Below are positions 37,201 through 49,100 of a stretch of 64,000 bases of DNA, piece after piece. Below the pieces are notes generated by a model. That model was not told where the DNA came from, did no database searches, and saw only the letters and a program-made list of their open reading frames with translations. Where the stretch lies: contig CAJNOI010000003.1 in NCBI GenBank assembly GCA_905250115.1, positions 1,242,523-1,306,522 on the forward strand. The letters are read 5' to 3'. How positions within the stretch are numbered: position 1 is the first letter of the stretch; each line of letters opens with the position of its first letter. The position numbers and the translations under genes are program-made. Origin of the DNA: Adineta steineri. Its lineage: Eukaryota; Rotifera; Eurotatoria; Adinetida; Adinetidae.

Positions 37201-38249
37201 GCATAATATATATCTGCAGGTAATGCGGCTATGTCAGCAGCTCGATCAGTAACCATATCTTTGAGAAGTTGTTCTCGAATTTGTGGAATAATTGTACCAA
37301 TTTTGGAATACTTTTTATCTTGAAAGACAAGTGTAACCTGTATATTCTTTTGTTTTGTTTTTTGTTGAGTATTATTATTAGTTTCCATTTTCTCTGGTTC
37401 CGTTTCCGATTTAATAGTTGAATTAATTTCTTCCTTGACATTTTTATAGAGAAAATGAAATTTCTCGCTTTGATAACAAAACTAAATGAACAAGGAAATC
37501 AAGTTTAATTTAATTACAAAAAAAAGTTACTATGAATAGACTTAATTATCAGCAGGAATCTTTTTTTTATTAACAATGGTGTCTCCTTTCTCAAAGCGGA
37601 AAACATCATCGAACAAAAATATATCTGTAAGTCTTTAGCCTTGTACAGACTATACAATTATCTATTTTTGTTCGATAACCAAGGTTATATATCACGCGCT
37701 ATAAACAGCATTATCCTTGTCTGTTATGATAATGATCGGGAAACAGAATAGGATTAATATCTGATGTTTTTGTCAATCTAACTCTCGCTATCAAGAAAAT
37801 TCTTTTTTTGAATACATACATTATTATGAAAAGCTAAATGAATTGCTTGTTCATAAATTGTTGGTGTAAAACATTTTTCATCATATAATTTTTTAACTTT
37901 TTCACGATGATTATTATCTAATATATGTTTACAATATAATAAGAATGTTCCACGCATTGAATTACATAATGAACAAAAGATTTGTTGACGAATACGTACA
38001 ACATCAACTATATCATTCTAAACAAAACGAAAACATTTTTTAATTCATTTAAAAGTAAAATTAATCTATTTACATCAGAATCTTTATAACAAACAACTGA
38101 ACAATTATCATCATCTTTTTGTAGACTAAAATAGAATCGGAAAAATATGTTTTAATTTATTTTAGTTGTATAATATCTCACTTATTATTAGGAGGATTAT
38201 TAGTTTTATTTGTTTGTCGATGATTTGAGAATTTTCCTCGATGTGTCAT
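34216..38249 (-). CDS. nuclear U1-type C2H2 zinc finger protein with Asn/Gln/Gly-rich RGG tail
   Basis: The exon chain runs from MTHRGKFSNHRQTNK (ATG at 38247-38249) to the stop at 34216. Three matrin/U1-type fingers of spacing C-x2-C-x12-H-x5-H are visible: CSLCNSMRGTFLLYCKHILDNNH-like (about 37900-37990), CDICSAFLTTEDFC...HRNGLEH (about 36310-36460), and CAYCEYVFPDQWLLEKHLHTVEH-like (about 35960-36100). Between fingers 1 and 2 lies an acidic, Gln-rich linker. After finger 3 comes WSCVTRKQLDDDTDFFLQKYPFDQ and then about 400 residues of Asn/Gln/Ser/Gly-rich sequence with RGRGGRGRGG and a final RGRGIGRNARNFGSRR. Paired U1 fingers plus RGG suggest RNA or RNP binding in the nucleus, as in CIZ1/ZNF326/AKAP8-like proteins, but orthology is not established. 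The 345-bp intron at about 37485-37829 is longer than usual. Divergent from ELP5, 265 nt apart. Confidence 0.7.
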
Positions 38250-38514
38250 TTGGAAATATTTCTTTCTAAAAATGAAAACGACAGTTTTTTAGAAAATTTA
38301 AACAACTACGAAATCGTTAGTTATGTTTAAAAAACGTAAACAAATATATTTTTCTCTAAACGTTTTTCTTTTGTTCTTCACTTTACGACGAATAATCGAA
38401 TTTATAATCTTCGTAATAAAAGATGGAGGCACTATTTGATATTTTATTGGATAGATTCAACTCGAATAGAAGTCGATCACAAGAATTCTTATCTCATTCA
38501 ACCTAAACGAAATT
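38250..38514. promoter_or_regulatory. bidirectional promoter region (zinc finger gene / ELP5)
   Basis: The two start codons face away from each other across 265 nt, so both promoters and 5' UTRs must share this stretch. No TATA box was singled out. Confidence 0.55.
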
Positions 38515-39724
38515 ATGCTTTCAACTCGTTTAAATAATCAATTAAAACCATCGTTAGTTTTAATTATTGGTAATATATTTATCAATTCATATAAAATTTA
38601 TTAAATTTTTTTTTCTTCTCTAGACGAAAGTCCATCAAATTCATCATTAGGCTTTCAATTTGCCTGTGCATATGCTTGTGAAACTCTAAATAAGTAAAAT
38701 TTTGTTGATAAGTATTTCAAAAACTTTTTTATTATATTTAGATTTTCGAAAATTCATGTTCTTTTAACAGAACATGATGAAAGAAATTGGTTTCATTCAC
38801 ATGTATTTGCAAATCGTAATGAATTGAAATCAAAGTATTAATAAAAATATTAAATATTAAAAGCAAAAATGTTATTTTTTAGAATGAATATTATTGACAT
38901 ATTTGATGATAATCATTCAACAAAATCAATCGAAGAATGCGTTAAAATAACAGATGAAAAAGATTTAATTATTATTGAATCTCTTCCTTGGTTATTATTA
39001 CGAACATCAGAAGGAAGCTTATCTCGTTTATTATTCAATTGGAGTAGTAAGAAATGAAGATATTTATATAGAAAAATATTTTATTTTAAAATAGAAACAA
39101 ATATGGTTATGGTTGTTGTTCCATTTGATTGTGTAGATGAACATTCAACTCTTAAGAATCTTATATCGATTTCATATATAACCATACGAATTAACTATCT
39201 TTTGAAATCGGAAACAATCGAAGCAAAAATTGAACAACGATCACGAACAAGTGTTAATACAATTAAATCTGTTTGTTATATATTTGAATATTTAATAGAT
39301 AAAATATTTTCTCTTATTAGTCTTTAACATTCTCAATTGATAAACAATTCAATATAATTAATTTACATGAAGAAAAAATAAGTAATCGAAAATCTAAACC
39401 TACGAAGAATACTGATGGATCTTCTAAAGTAAAAAATTAATTTCATTATATTGATAAATATAGAAATTTGAATGTTAGACTGATGTTACCGCAAATTTAA
39501 CTTTCAATCTCCGTTTAAAAGATGATGAAGTGACTGCAAAAAATAATCTCGTTCTACCATATACAAAACAACAGTATGATTTATTTTAAATCTAAAAAAC
39601 AAAATATTTCTTATTATTTTTTTCTCATAGTATACAAGCATCTGATGATGGTTGTACAATTCATTATTCATATGATAAAGAGGATGATATTGATGAAGAT
39701 GAAGATGAAGATTTAGATTTATAA
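38515..39724 (+). CDS. ELP5: Elongator complex protein 5
   Basis: Subunit of the ELP4-5-6 ring of Elongator, which modifies U34 of tRNA wobble positions. ATG at 38515-38517 (MLSTRLNNQLKPSLVLII). The RecA-like fold continues over short exons, with IIIESLPWLLLRTSEGSLSR (about 38965-39030) corresponding to the DSLSWLLLR stretch of vertebrate ELP5. The most diagnostic part is the C-terminus: TDVTANLTFNLRLKDDE, then NNLVLPYT, an IHYSYDKEDD segment, and an acidic end EDEDEDLDL, mirroring the PTANLTFNLHL...LILPF...DDDLDI order of the human protein. As in other ELP5s, no Walker motif is seen. First gene of a closely spaced + strand trio; its stop is 66 nt before the PEX14 ATG. Confidence 0.85.
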
Positions 39725-39790
39725 TCAATATATTTTCATGTGAAACTTCTTTTTTTTTGTTTTTATTTATTTCAGATAAAAATAATTAAA
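39725..39790 (+). promoter_or_regulatory. short intercistronic gap with candidate trans-splice acceptor (ELP5/PEX14)
   Basis: The 66-nt gap contains a long T-rich tract ending TTTATTTCAG at about 39766-39775, followed by 15 nt and then the PEX14 ATG. No in-frame coding lies before it, so the acceptor would serve the 5' end of PEX14, by trans-splicing or a 5'-UTR intron. Confidence 0.5.
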
Positions 39791-41400
39791 ATGACAGAAG
39801 AAACAATAACATCCAATAATATCCGATCAGATTTGGTATGAAAAATAAATCCCAATGGAAATAAGATAAAAATCTATGATTTTAAGCGAATGATAAATAT
39901 GCATCGAAGTCTCTGATCTGATTTTTGTAATGATTGAAATCAATATACACGAAAACCTCCCTAATGTGAACACCACTGGGGAGTAGCTGTCTAATTCAAG
40001 TTCGAATATAAATGGACATTAAAAAAAGAAAAACTAGTACCTACTTCTAAGAATAGATTTAGCTTTAGAATAATTTTCAAATAAATCCCCCTCACCCACC
40101 CGTCAGTCGTATATATAAATCTTAGAGTAAAACTAAAACTGAATCTATTCCTAAATCTCACCACTTATTTTCGAATTAGGCAGCTCATCTAATAATCTCA
40201 GACTCTTATATATAATTGTTCACAAGTTATCGAAGCCTGACGAGTAACTTATGAGCCACTTTATATATGAGAACTGAGTTGGTTCATGTGAAGTGTAGTT
40301 AAGAGGACAAAAGCTTTGAAACTTTCTGTAGACGTTGTTAATGAGATATATGAGATGAATGAATACTTCAATTAATTTTGAATGAAGTGTGAAGTTTATC
40401 GAATCGTACTTGTATTCAATTAATGTTTAGTTTCTATTGACAGTAATATTGAATTGTAGTTCTTAGACATTAATCTAATTGTCATTTATTTTTGCTGTGA
40501 TTTTACATTACTATGTTTCTTTGTTTTAGGTTGATACAGCAATTGCTTTTCTAAAGAATGCTAAAGTTGCTTCTGAATCCGTAGAGAAAAAACGTGAATT
40601 CTTACAAAAGAAAGGTAGATTTGGTCTATAACATATTTCAAATCATTTTGTAAACTATTTCATATATTCTAGGCCTTACCGACAACGAAATTGATTATGC
40701 ATTCAAACTCATTCCACACAAAGGTTAGTTGCTCATTTTTTCGATAAACCATTTCATGAATTGTTTTAATAGAAACAAACAAGAAAGTCGTTTCTAACAA
40801 TCGACCATCATTTCTTCGTCGAATATTATCTGATTTAATCTTAGCTGGTCTTATCGGATTTGCATTTAAATTAATCAAACGTTGGTTTCGATCAGTATGA
40901 AGAAATTTCTTAATGCTTTGTTTTTCATATCATTTTCATAATAGAAACAATCAATAAAAGCAAATGATTTAATTGAAACAATCAAAAATTTGCAAAAAAC
41001 CATCCAAGAAATGCAAACAAGTGTTAAAAGACTTGAACAAACAACTGAACAGTTACATTTAACTTTACATTCATCACCTGCGAATGGATCATCATCATCA
41101 TTAGAAGAAATTAAACGAGAAATTCAACAATTAAAAAATTTATCTTTAAGTCGTTCGCAATTTCCATCAATACCAAAAGTACCACCAACAATTCCTGCAT
41201 GGCAATTAGAAGAAGCAGAAAAACGAAAAGCTCGTGCATCACCAATCGTAGTTGAAACAAATAAAAAAACAATACAGGATGATAATAAAGATGATGTTGA
41301 TAGTATTGTTGTTGTTTCGGAAAATGATAAAAGAAGTGATGATGAAAATCAATTATCAATAAGTCCATCATCGGCATCATCCAATGATACATACGCTTAA
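39791..41400 (+). CDS. PEX14: peroxin-14, peroxisomal import docking protein
   Basis: Membrane docking factor for the PEX5-cargo complex. The conserved N-terminal PEX5/PEX19-binding domain spans exons 2-3: DTAIAFLKNAKVASES...KKREFLQKKGLTDNEIDYAF, equivalent to the AVKFLQNSRV...RRAFLKKKGLTDEEIDMAF region of animals. A hydrophobic segment ILAGLIGFAFKLIKRWF (about 40837-40890) is the membrane anchor, followed by a coiled coil (LIETIKNLQKTIQEMQTSVK and on) and a tail with IPAWQ and acidic Ser-rich sequence. Exons: 39791-39835, about 40531-40614, 40674-40723, 40772-40899, 40946-41400. Intron 1 is about 695 bp, exceptional for this block. Middle gene of the putative ELP5-PEX14-MRPL15 unit. Confidence 0.9.
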
Positions 41401-41497
41401 TTTTTGTGATCGTTTCTTTTTTTTATATTTTGTCATATTTGAATACTAACATTAAAATTTTAAACTTAAATTATTTGTTTTTTTTTTCAGAATAAAA
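41401..41497 (+). promoter_or_regulatory. short intercistronic gap with candidate trans-splice acceptor (PEX14/MRPL15)
   Basis: The 97-nt gap contains a T-tract ending TTTTTTTCAG at 41481-41490, only 7 nt before the MRPL15 ATG. This is the placement expected of a spliced-leader acceptor. Confidence 0.55.
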
Positions 41498-42875
41498 ATG
41501 CCTATCGAACGAGGTCTTCAGTATTTAAGACATATGCAAAGAGTTACTCTAAAAAATTTACCAATGCCATTGGAAAAAACAGACAAATGGAAAAAAGAAA
41601 ATGTAAAATTTAATTTTTTTTTCTCAAATCGATTTCCTTTATATATAATTTGATTTTCTAGCCTGATGAAAATACAATTAAATCTATTATGAGTAGAAAA
41701 GGTCCAATATCAAGAAATTCATTACCACCTTATGGTATAGATCCAATACAAGCTGAAGGACGTTTACCATGGATATTAACTGTACCAAAAGAACCTTATT
41801 ATGAAGGCGTAGAGTATGTTTTATATTATTTCGATTAGTTTAATCAAGTTATTTATTTAGAGAAGCAAGACAATATTTACCAATTTCTTTACGTACACTT
41901 CAACGTTTAATTGATTTACGTCGAATAAATCCTGATAAACCAGTTGATTTACCAGTACTTTGTAATACAAAATTATTTTCTATCCAACCTGATCAGCGAC
42001 AATTTGGTTTACAATTAACAGATGAAGTAAATTCGTTTAATTTATTCTATTCTTATATATAAAAATGTTTTCTCACATGAATGAATATCCAACTATCTGC
42101 ATGATTTAACAGATTAGAATCTAAAAATGGACATTAATCTATGGAATAAATTTGTTTCAGTTCGTCTAAAATAGAAATGTCAACATATGACTTTTTGATA
42201 TATTTAAGAATCTACATAATAAATACGCATTTTTATTTTATAGTATACCATTAAATAGAAATAAAATTGATCTAGATTTTTCTCTGAATATAATTAAATG
42301 AATACGATCACTAATAGTCTGAGTTATTTTAAAAAACTTTATCTATAGGTTTATTGTTATTATTTTGAATCCTTTTTAACACGCAAAAATTATTTTAAAA
42401 TTTTCTATTACACTAGGGTGCTGATCTATTTTCTACACCAATCAACCTTGAAATTCAATGGGTAGCAAGTGAATTAGCAATAGCTGCTATTGAACGATGT
42501 GGTGGTGTTTTAACAACACGCTATTTCGATCCAATTTCTTTATCAGCCTTGGTAGATGCAAAAAAATTTTTTGAACGTGGTGAACCAATTCCACGATGTG
42601 ACACACCACCGATAAATGCTATTGAATATTATACAGATCCTAAACAACGTGGTTATTTAGCAAATCCGGATTTAATACGTGAAGAACGTCAACGTTTAGC
42701 ACAAAAATATGGTTATAAATTACCAGATTCATCAAAATTATCTCCATTATATCATTTACGAAAAGATCCACGACAGATATTTTATGGTCTTGAACCTGGT
42801 TGGTTAATTAATCTCAAAGATCAAACAATTCTTAAACCAACAGATAATAAATATCAAACATTCTATCATTCTTGA
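41498..42875 (+). CDS. MRPL15: mitochondrial large-subunit ribosomal protein uL15m
   Basis: Nuclear-encoded mitoribosome protein. Start MPIERGLQYLRHMQRVTLKNLPMP (ATG 41498-41500). Family landmarks: LPISLRTLQRLIDLRRINPDKPVDL, FSIQPDQRQFGLQLTDEG, INLEIQWVASELAIAAIERCGG, PPINAIEYYTDPKQRGYLANP, LAQKYGYKLPD and RKDPRQIFYGLEPGWLINLK with ILKPTDNKYQTFY at the end, all collinear with animal MRPL15. Oddity: the Arg/Gly-rich stretch that in other L15 proteins follows the N-terminal LxNLxPxPG is replaced by DKWKKENPDENTIKSIMSRK and a short linker, so the rRNA-binding loop appears lost. Four exons; the last intron (about 42028-42416) is about 390 bp. Lies tail to tail with the next gene. Confidence 0.92.
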
Positions 42876-43114
42876 ATCAATAAAAAAAACCCAAACATTT
42901 ATATATATATTTATATATCTGGCAATGTTCTAATAATCATCTAATTCAAGAACAAAATAAAAACAAACAAATGAGTTAGTGAGAATGAGCTATACAATTA
43001 TGTCTAATAAGCTCCAGATAGAAAGAAGAAGAAGAAGAAAAAAAACATTTGAATTATAATCTGACTGATGTCAACTTTTTTTTGTTTCATTTTAATTAAA
43101 GACATCAAGTAATA

Positions 43115-46100
43115 TTACACTTCAAATTCATCAGTCCATTCAACACTATTTCCCAGTAGTTTATTAACTTTATTCCATTCACGTTCACGTTCATATTGTG
43201 GATCAAGATTAAATCGTACTTTAGGTTTAAGAGAATTGTTTGCAAGTGCTTGTTGTTCATCAGTACTATCAATTGATTTATTTTGTGTTATTTTCATAAT
43301 TGATGGTGGTAGTGGTCGATTTATTTGTTGTGTTGGTGTTGAAACAAGTGCTGATAGAATATCATCTTCTTGTAATATAAATATATCACGATCATTTGTA
43401 CTCCATAAATTTGTCGTATCAGTTTGATCTTGTTTTTGTGATAATTCAAATTCATGTACAAGATCAATTTCACCATTATCAGCACTTTCATCTGATACAT
43501 TATCATTTGTTGAACTTTCTTGTGTATCATCTTCTTCTAATATTGTTTGCGGGCATTGTTGTGCTGTTAAAACAATATCACTATTCGTTGTTGAACGTAA
43601 GGGTGGAGAACGTATAGAAATTTGTATTGAATCAGTAGTAGTAGTATTTGCTGAAGCAAATTTTTCTAATAATGATTCATCATTTTTATGATCAAGAGCT
43701 ACACACAACAAAACAAAAATAATATTCAATTTTTAAGAAAAAGAAATAACTTACATAGTTTATTAATTGATATTGAAATAAGATTATGATCATGATTAAT
43801 AGGTTCGGTTGAATGCATGGACGGATTAATTGGTGATCGATGTATAACAATGGGTTTTTGTAATTCTTTTAATTTATATTCATGTATGGAAAATTTCTGT
43901 CTATTTGATGCTATATTACCATCATCATCATCATCATCATCTTCATCACATGATGTTTCGGAAAATGGTTGATCCATTGATGATGATAATTCATTTGTTT
44001 GTTGTAAACCAAAATGTTTAACTTCAATATCAGGTGATGAACCAACATTTGGAAAACATTCATTTTTATTATTAATAAATTTATGATGATTGACTGGGGT
44101 AGTTATATCCCAGAAATGATCATCGACAGGTGATGACATCGGAAGGAAATCATCATCAACAAGAACACCGGATGGTTTTGAATCATCATCGAATTCAAGA
44201 CTATTTGAACTACGTACTGATGTTAGAGTTGCAAGAGATGATGATGATGTTTCATAAATAGTGCTATTATTTGTATGATTCATAGATCGACCATGTTCAT
44301 GTTTTTTATTATTATTGTTGTTATTATTATTGTTGTTGTTATTGTTGTTGTTGATAGATTGAAAATCCATTGAACGTGAATATCCATTGGTAGCTATCGT
44401 TGTTGGACGTGCAATAGGATTATCTGATGAATAAATATATTTTGAATGTTGAGATGGAATTTTAATAGGTGTTGAATAATGTACTGCTTGACGATAGTCA
44501 TTCTTTTATAAGAAAGAAGAAAAAAAAGAAAACTATTAATTCTATATATATAATTCAATTTTTATAATCTTAGTAAGATTGTCGGTCTTTCTCTATAGAA
44601 AACAATGGGAATTTAATATACTTAGAGCGGAAATGATTTAAATAATAGATGAGTGTATATATATATATGTGTCGGATATTATATTTTATATAGTTAAAAG
44701 AAAATATTCACTGTTTTTGTGATAAACAAAATAATTAATCTAATAGAAAAGAAAAATGAATGTACTTACGATTTCTGGTTGAGATGTTATATTATTCACC
44801 GGCTTAGTTTGCGTTTGTTGTTGTTGTTGCTGTTGCTGATTTGTTTGAGCATGTTGCAAAGTTGTATTATCATTAGTACTATTGAGTATATTTAAATCTG
44901 AATAAGAACCATTTGTTAATATATCAGAATTGAAACGATCAATATATGAATTAATTTCTTCATCATTACTGCAATATCTTGAACGTACATAATCATCAAA
45001 TTGTTCGATAGCACTTGTGATTAAATGATTACATGGTTGATGACCATTTAAACGATCAACGCTTTCAACAGGTGATGTTATCGTTGTCGTGCTTGATGCA
45101 CTATCATCAATATATCGAAAACGTTCGATTTTCTGCATAAAATCTTTTCGATAAGATGTTGATGAAGATGTTATTGGTGTTATACTAGAAGACTTTTTTC
45201 GTAGATGAGATTTTGTATTTGATGATTTAGATTTTACTAAGGAATTTCGATCACTAGTATCTGAATCACCTGTACCTGATTGATTATGTTGTTGTTGTTG
45301 ATGATTTGTATTATTATTATTATGAATTGGAAGAGACGTTATTGATGGTGTTATTATTTTATTTGTATTAGTTGAATCAATTGTTGAACAAAATGTTTTG
45401 AATTGTTTAGCAAATGAATTTCGACGAAAAACAGTTGAAAGTGAAGCTTGACGACGTGTTGTTAAATCAACACTATGACGATTTTTTTTGCTATCACCGG
45501 CAATATTGCTGTTAACAGCAACTGACGTTGTTGATGAGGAAGAAAATGGATGTGGGTTTGGTGGAGAACGTACGAAGGATGAAAAAGCATTGAGCGAATA
45601 TTTACGAGTAGCACGGTTCGATGAATCCTTAATAGTAGTGGCAAGTTCCGATGTTAACAGTGGCGTATGATCATCACACTAGTATGATAAAAAAAAAAGA
45701 AAAAGATGATGATGTTGATGAATTAAAAGGAAAAAAAAAGATGATGAAGATGAGTGACATGATCATTTTTTTTATTATTACTCTCAAATTAATCAAAACT
45801 TGCATCTACAAAAGTACCTACCACATCCTCTTCGTTTGATCTCGTTATTTCATTTTCAGGTAATGATAATGTCAGTAGTACGGGTTCCAACACTACTTTT
45901 GTCGGTTTTATTTCCGATTTAACCGATATCTCATCATCATCTTTTTTTTCTTCTTCTATTTTTTCATTCGGAAGTGAAGAAGTCTCAAAATGTTGGTATT
46001 GCTCATGAGATTGATTAGCATCGTTTTCTCGTAAATATTCACTGCTGTGCACGACTGGTGGTAATGTTGATATTGGATCATGTGTCTTTGGAATTAATTC

Positions 46101-49100
46101 TAATCGATGTGTTGTTGTTGGTGGTGGTTCGACGATGTTATTCTCAGCAGTCGATGACGTTATAATTTGCCGTTGATTATTTTTTAATGTTTTACTTTTA
46201 TTTGTTTGTTGTCGATTATGTTGATGACGATGATTTCGTGCTGTAATACACGGTAAACAAAGTTTTCGAAGAGTTGGCGACGACACTTTGATATATCTAT
46301 TTGATGTATTACCACGTCGTTGTCGTTGATCATGCACGTTAAAAACAAGTGAATAACGAACTGTATTTGGACGACAAAATATATGTGGTGGTACCGTGCA
46401 GAGGATCAAACGACCCGATTGACGATGAATGGAATGAATTGTTAGAGCGGAAAAGAAAATACTAACAATGACAGGTAGTTTATCTTAGAAATAACGACAA
46501 CAATAACGATGTGCACAGTCCAAACATGTCAATTGACTCGACAATGTTTCACTGTTCTGTTTGGCTCGACGAACGGCATTCTTCTTGTATCCACATTCTT
46601 TTTCATTAACATGACAGAAAGTCTTTTCTCGTCCTGTACGCTCTCATAGTATTTTCTACTCTATTTATGATATTTGTAGCTGGTGGCTGGGAGAGTGAGT
46701 GAGTGAGCGTAGTAACAGCATTACTGACTATGAGAAAGCGAGAGAAAGAGAGCGCGCACACACACACAAACACAAGAGAAAAGCATCTTCTCTCTTCTTC
46801 TTCTTCTTCTTCTTCTTCTTCTTCTTCCTTTTCTTTTTCTTTTCTTCAAGTTTGTTGACTGAGTGACGGGTAGCCGAGACATCACTCATACGCATCATCA
46901 TCATCAGCAGCAGCATCATCATCATCATCAAAAACGACTCGTTGTTTCTTCTAGTTGTAACAACAATATTAGTAGTTCTAGGAACATCAGATAGATTCAA
47001 TTTGCATTAACGAAATCATAAGTCAGCCTGAACATAGACACGCACACGCGGTCGATGATGACATAGAGCGCATGTATGTAGATGAGTTAATGTTATCCTT
47101 AACTAAAGAATAAGAACGACATCAACACTAAATCCTTTTCTATACTCTATGCTTATGATGGTGTTGTTGATGAATATATTTTTTTTTGTAACTGACAGTT
47201 AATTCTCTTAGAGAAACTTGATCTAACACTGTCAACAGTATGAGTCTCAAATGTTAGTGTAAGGAAGGATGAGTGATCATGCGCAAAAGGAAACGCTTTT
47301 CAGAGTTTATTTGAAATAGTATAAAGTCCATTTTGACTTAATGATACTATAATTTATTGAAAAACAAAAAATATTTTTTTTAGAAAAGAACAGATAATTA
47401 CTCTTTCTTTCTTTCTCTTTTGTTTAATATTTTCTAAAGATTGTCAAGCACAAAAAAAATAGAAAAAAATGCTTTCAAACCTGGTCAATTATTTGCAAAA
47501 TTGTTTGAATATTTTTCAATATATATAGTATATGTTATGATTAAAGTATATACTTAGCTACTAAATCGAATTTCGATGACTATCAAGATAGAAGAAAATA
47601 AAAAAAAAGGAAAATGAGTGGGTGATAAAACGACTTTCTTCTTTTTCTTTTAGTTAATGTTATTGTGCGTTTTCGTCTTCATCGAGGCTACAGTTAAATG
47701 AGTTTTCATATAACTACTAGTTTGCTTCCATGCACGCACAGGAAATTGATTTTCGTCCCTAGACGAATTGACATCATTATTTTGTCTAGATCTATGTGTT
47801 AAACATACACTAACAACAACGATGGACGGAATTTAATGGCATTTATTCATTAACACTACATATATATGTATATACAAATATAAACCGTGTGCCGATATAT
47901 ATCATGTAAATTGCCCTTATTTGCGTTCATTTTTTTTGTCTGGTTTATCTATTCTATAAAGATTGACAGTCTCGATATTTGTCTAATCGATCGATGTTAT
48001 TCATCGAAGAGTACTCTGTGAATAAGATGATAATGAAATATTAATGACTTCTTGTGGAATGAATTATATAAACAGGAAAAAAATTGATTATCCTTGAAAG
48101 AAAAGTCGTCGATAAACAATCAGTTTCAAATGATTATTCACCTGGTATTTAATCATGTATAGATAATCGTTCGAACCGTTAAAAATAATGACAAAAAAAG
48201 ATACTTTTTCTTTTCTTTTTTTTTGCTTTTCCAATAATATAGATATATGTGTACGATTGCTGATCATTAATCTTGTCCATCTTATCATTTTATGTATATT
48301 TTCTGCAAGAATGTGTATGCATAAATGCTTGCAATACCACGATATATACACATGAGTAAAATCGATTATGAGAAGTTATGCATAGTAAGATAAACAAGTG
48401 TGCGTGCGTACATTTTAGCAACTGATTGACTTATAATTGCTGGTGACATGCGTATATATATATGGACTGATGCCTATTGATCTTAAGATGGCGCCTCTGG
48501 TCGTTCAAAAAGTGATAAAAGAAGAAAGAAAGAAAGAACTTTGAACCTACCCGACTAATTCCAATAGTTGAAAATGATTTGCGTACAATTGGTTTTACAC
48601 ATTTAGATACATGTTGATTATTAGTATTATTTGATGCATGACAAGGAGGTGTAACATAATGAGGTTCAGTAATTATTGATGTTATTAATGATTGTTTTGG
48701 AGAAGATGAGAGAATAATAGTAGCTTTTGGTTTTATTGTTTGATCACAAGCTGGAACACTTGATCGATTGATATGTATTGCACTATTTAATTGTTCGTCA
48801 AAACGAAAACTAGGCGTTCGTGTATATTTACGTGTATAATACTAAAAGAAAATTTACGTAAATAGAAGATCAAAATCATACGATGTATATGTATGTACAA
48901 AATACACTCACCATCTCTGACATATTCTCTTCCCAACTAACGCATTTATTTAGGTAAAGATGAGATATAAATGAATAAGAAAATCTATATCCTTTTTCTT
49001 ATGCTCTCTTGAGTAATAGAACGATCCGAATGCTCATATATCGTATATACAATCAACTAAAGAATATACATATCAATCTAGCTATGTAGTTGATTGCACA

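Noticed and set aside
39504-39728. 74-codon minus-strand His-rich frame
   Set aside because: Antisense shadow of the ELP5 C-terminal exons.
46728-47000. 90-codon minus-strand frame with poly-Met and poly-Lys
   Set aside because: Produced by TTC and CAT microsatellites.
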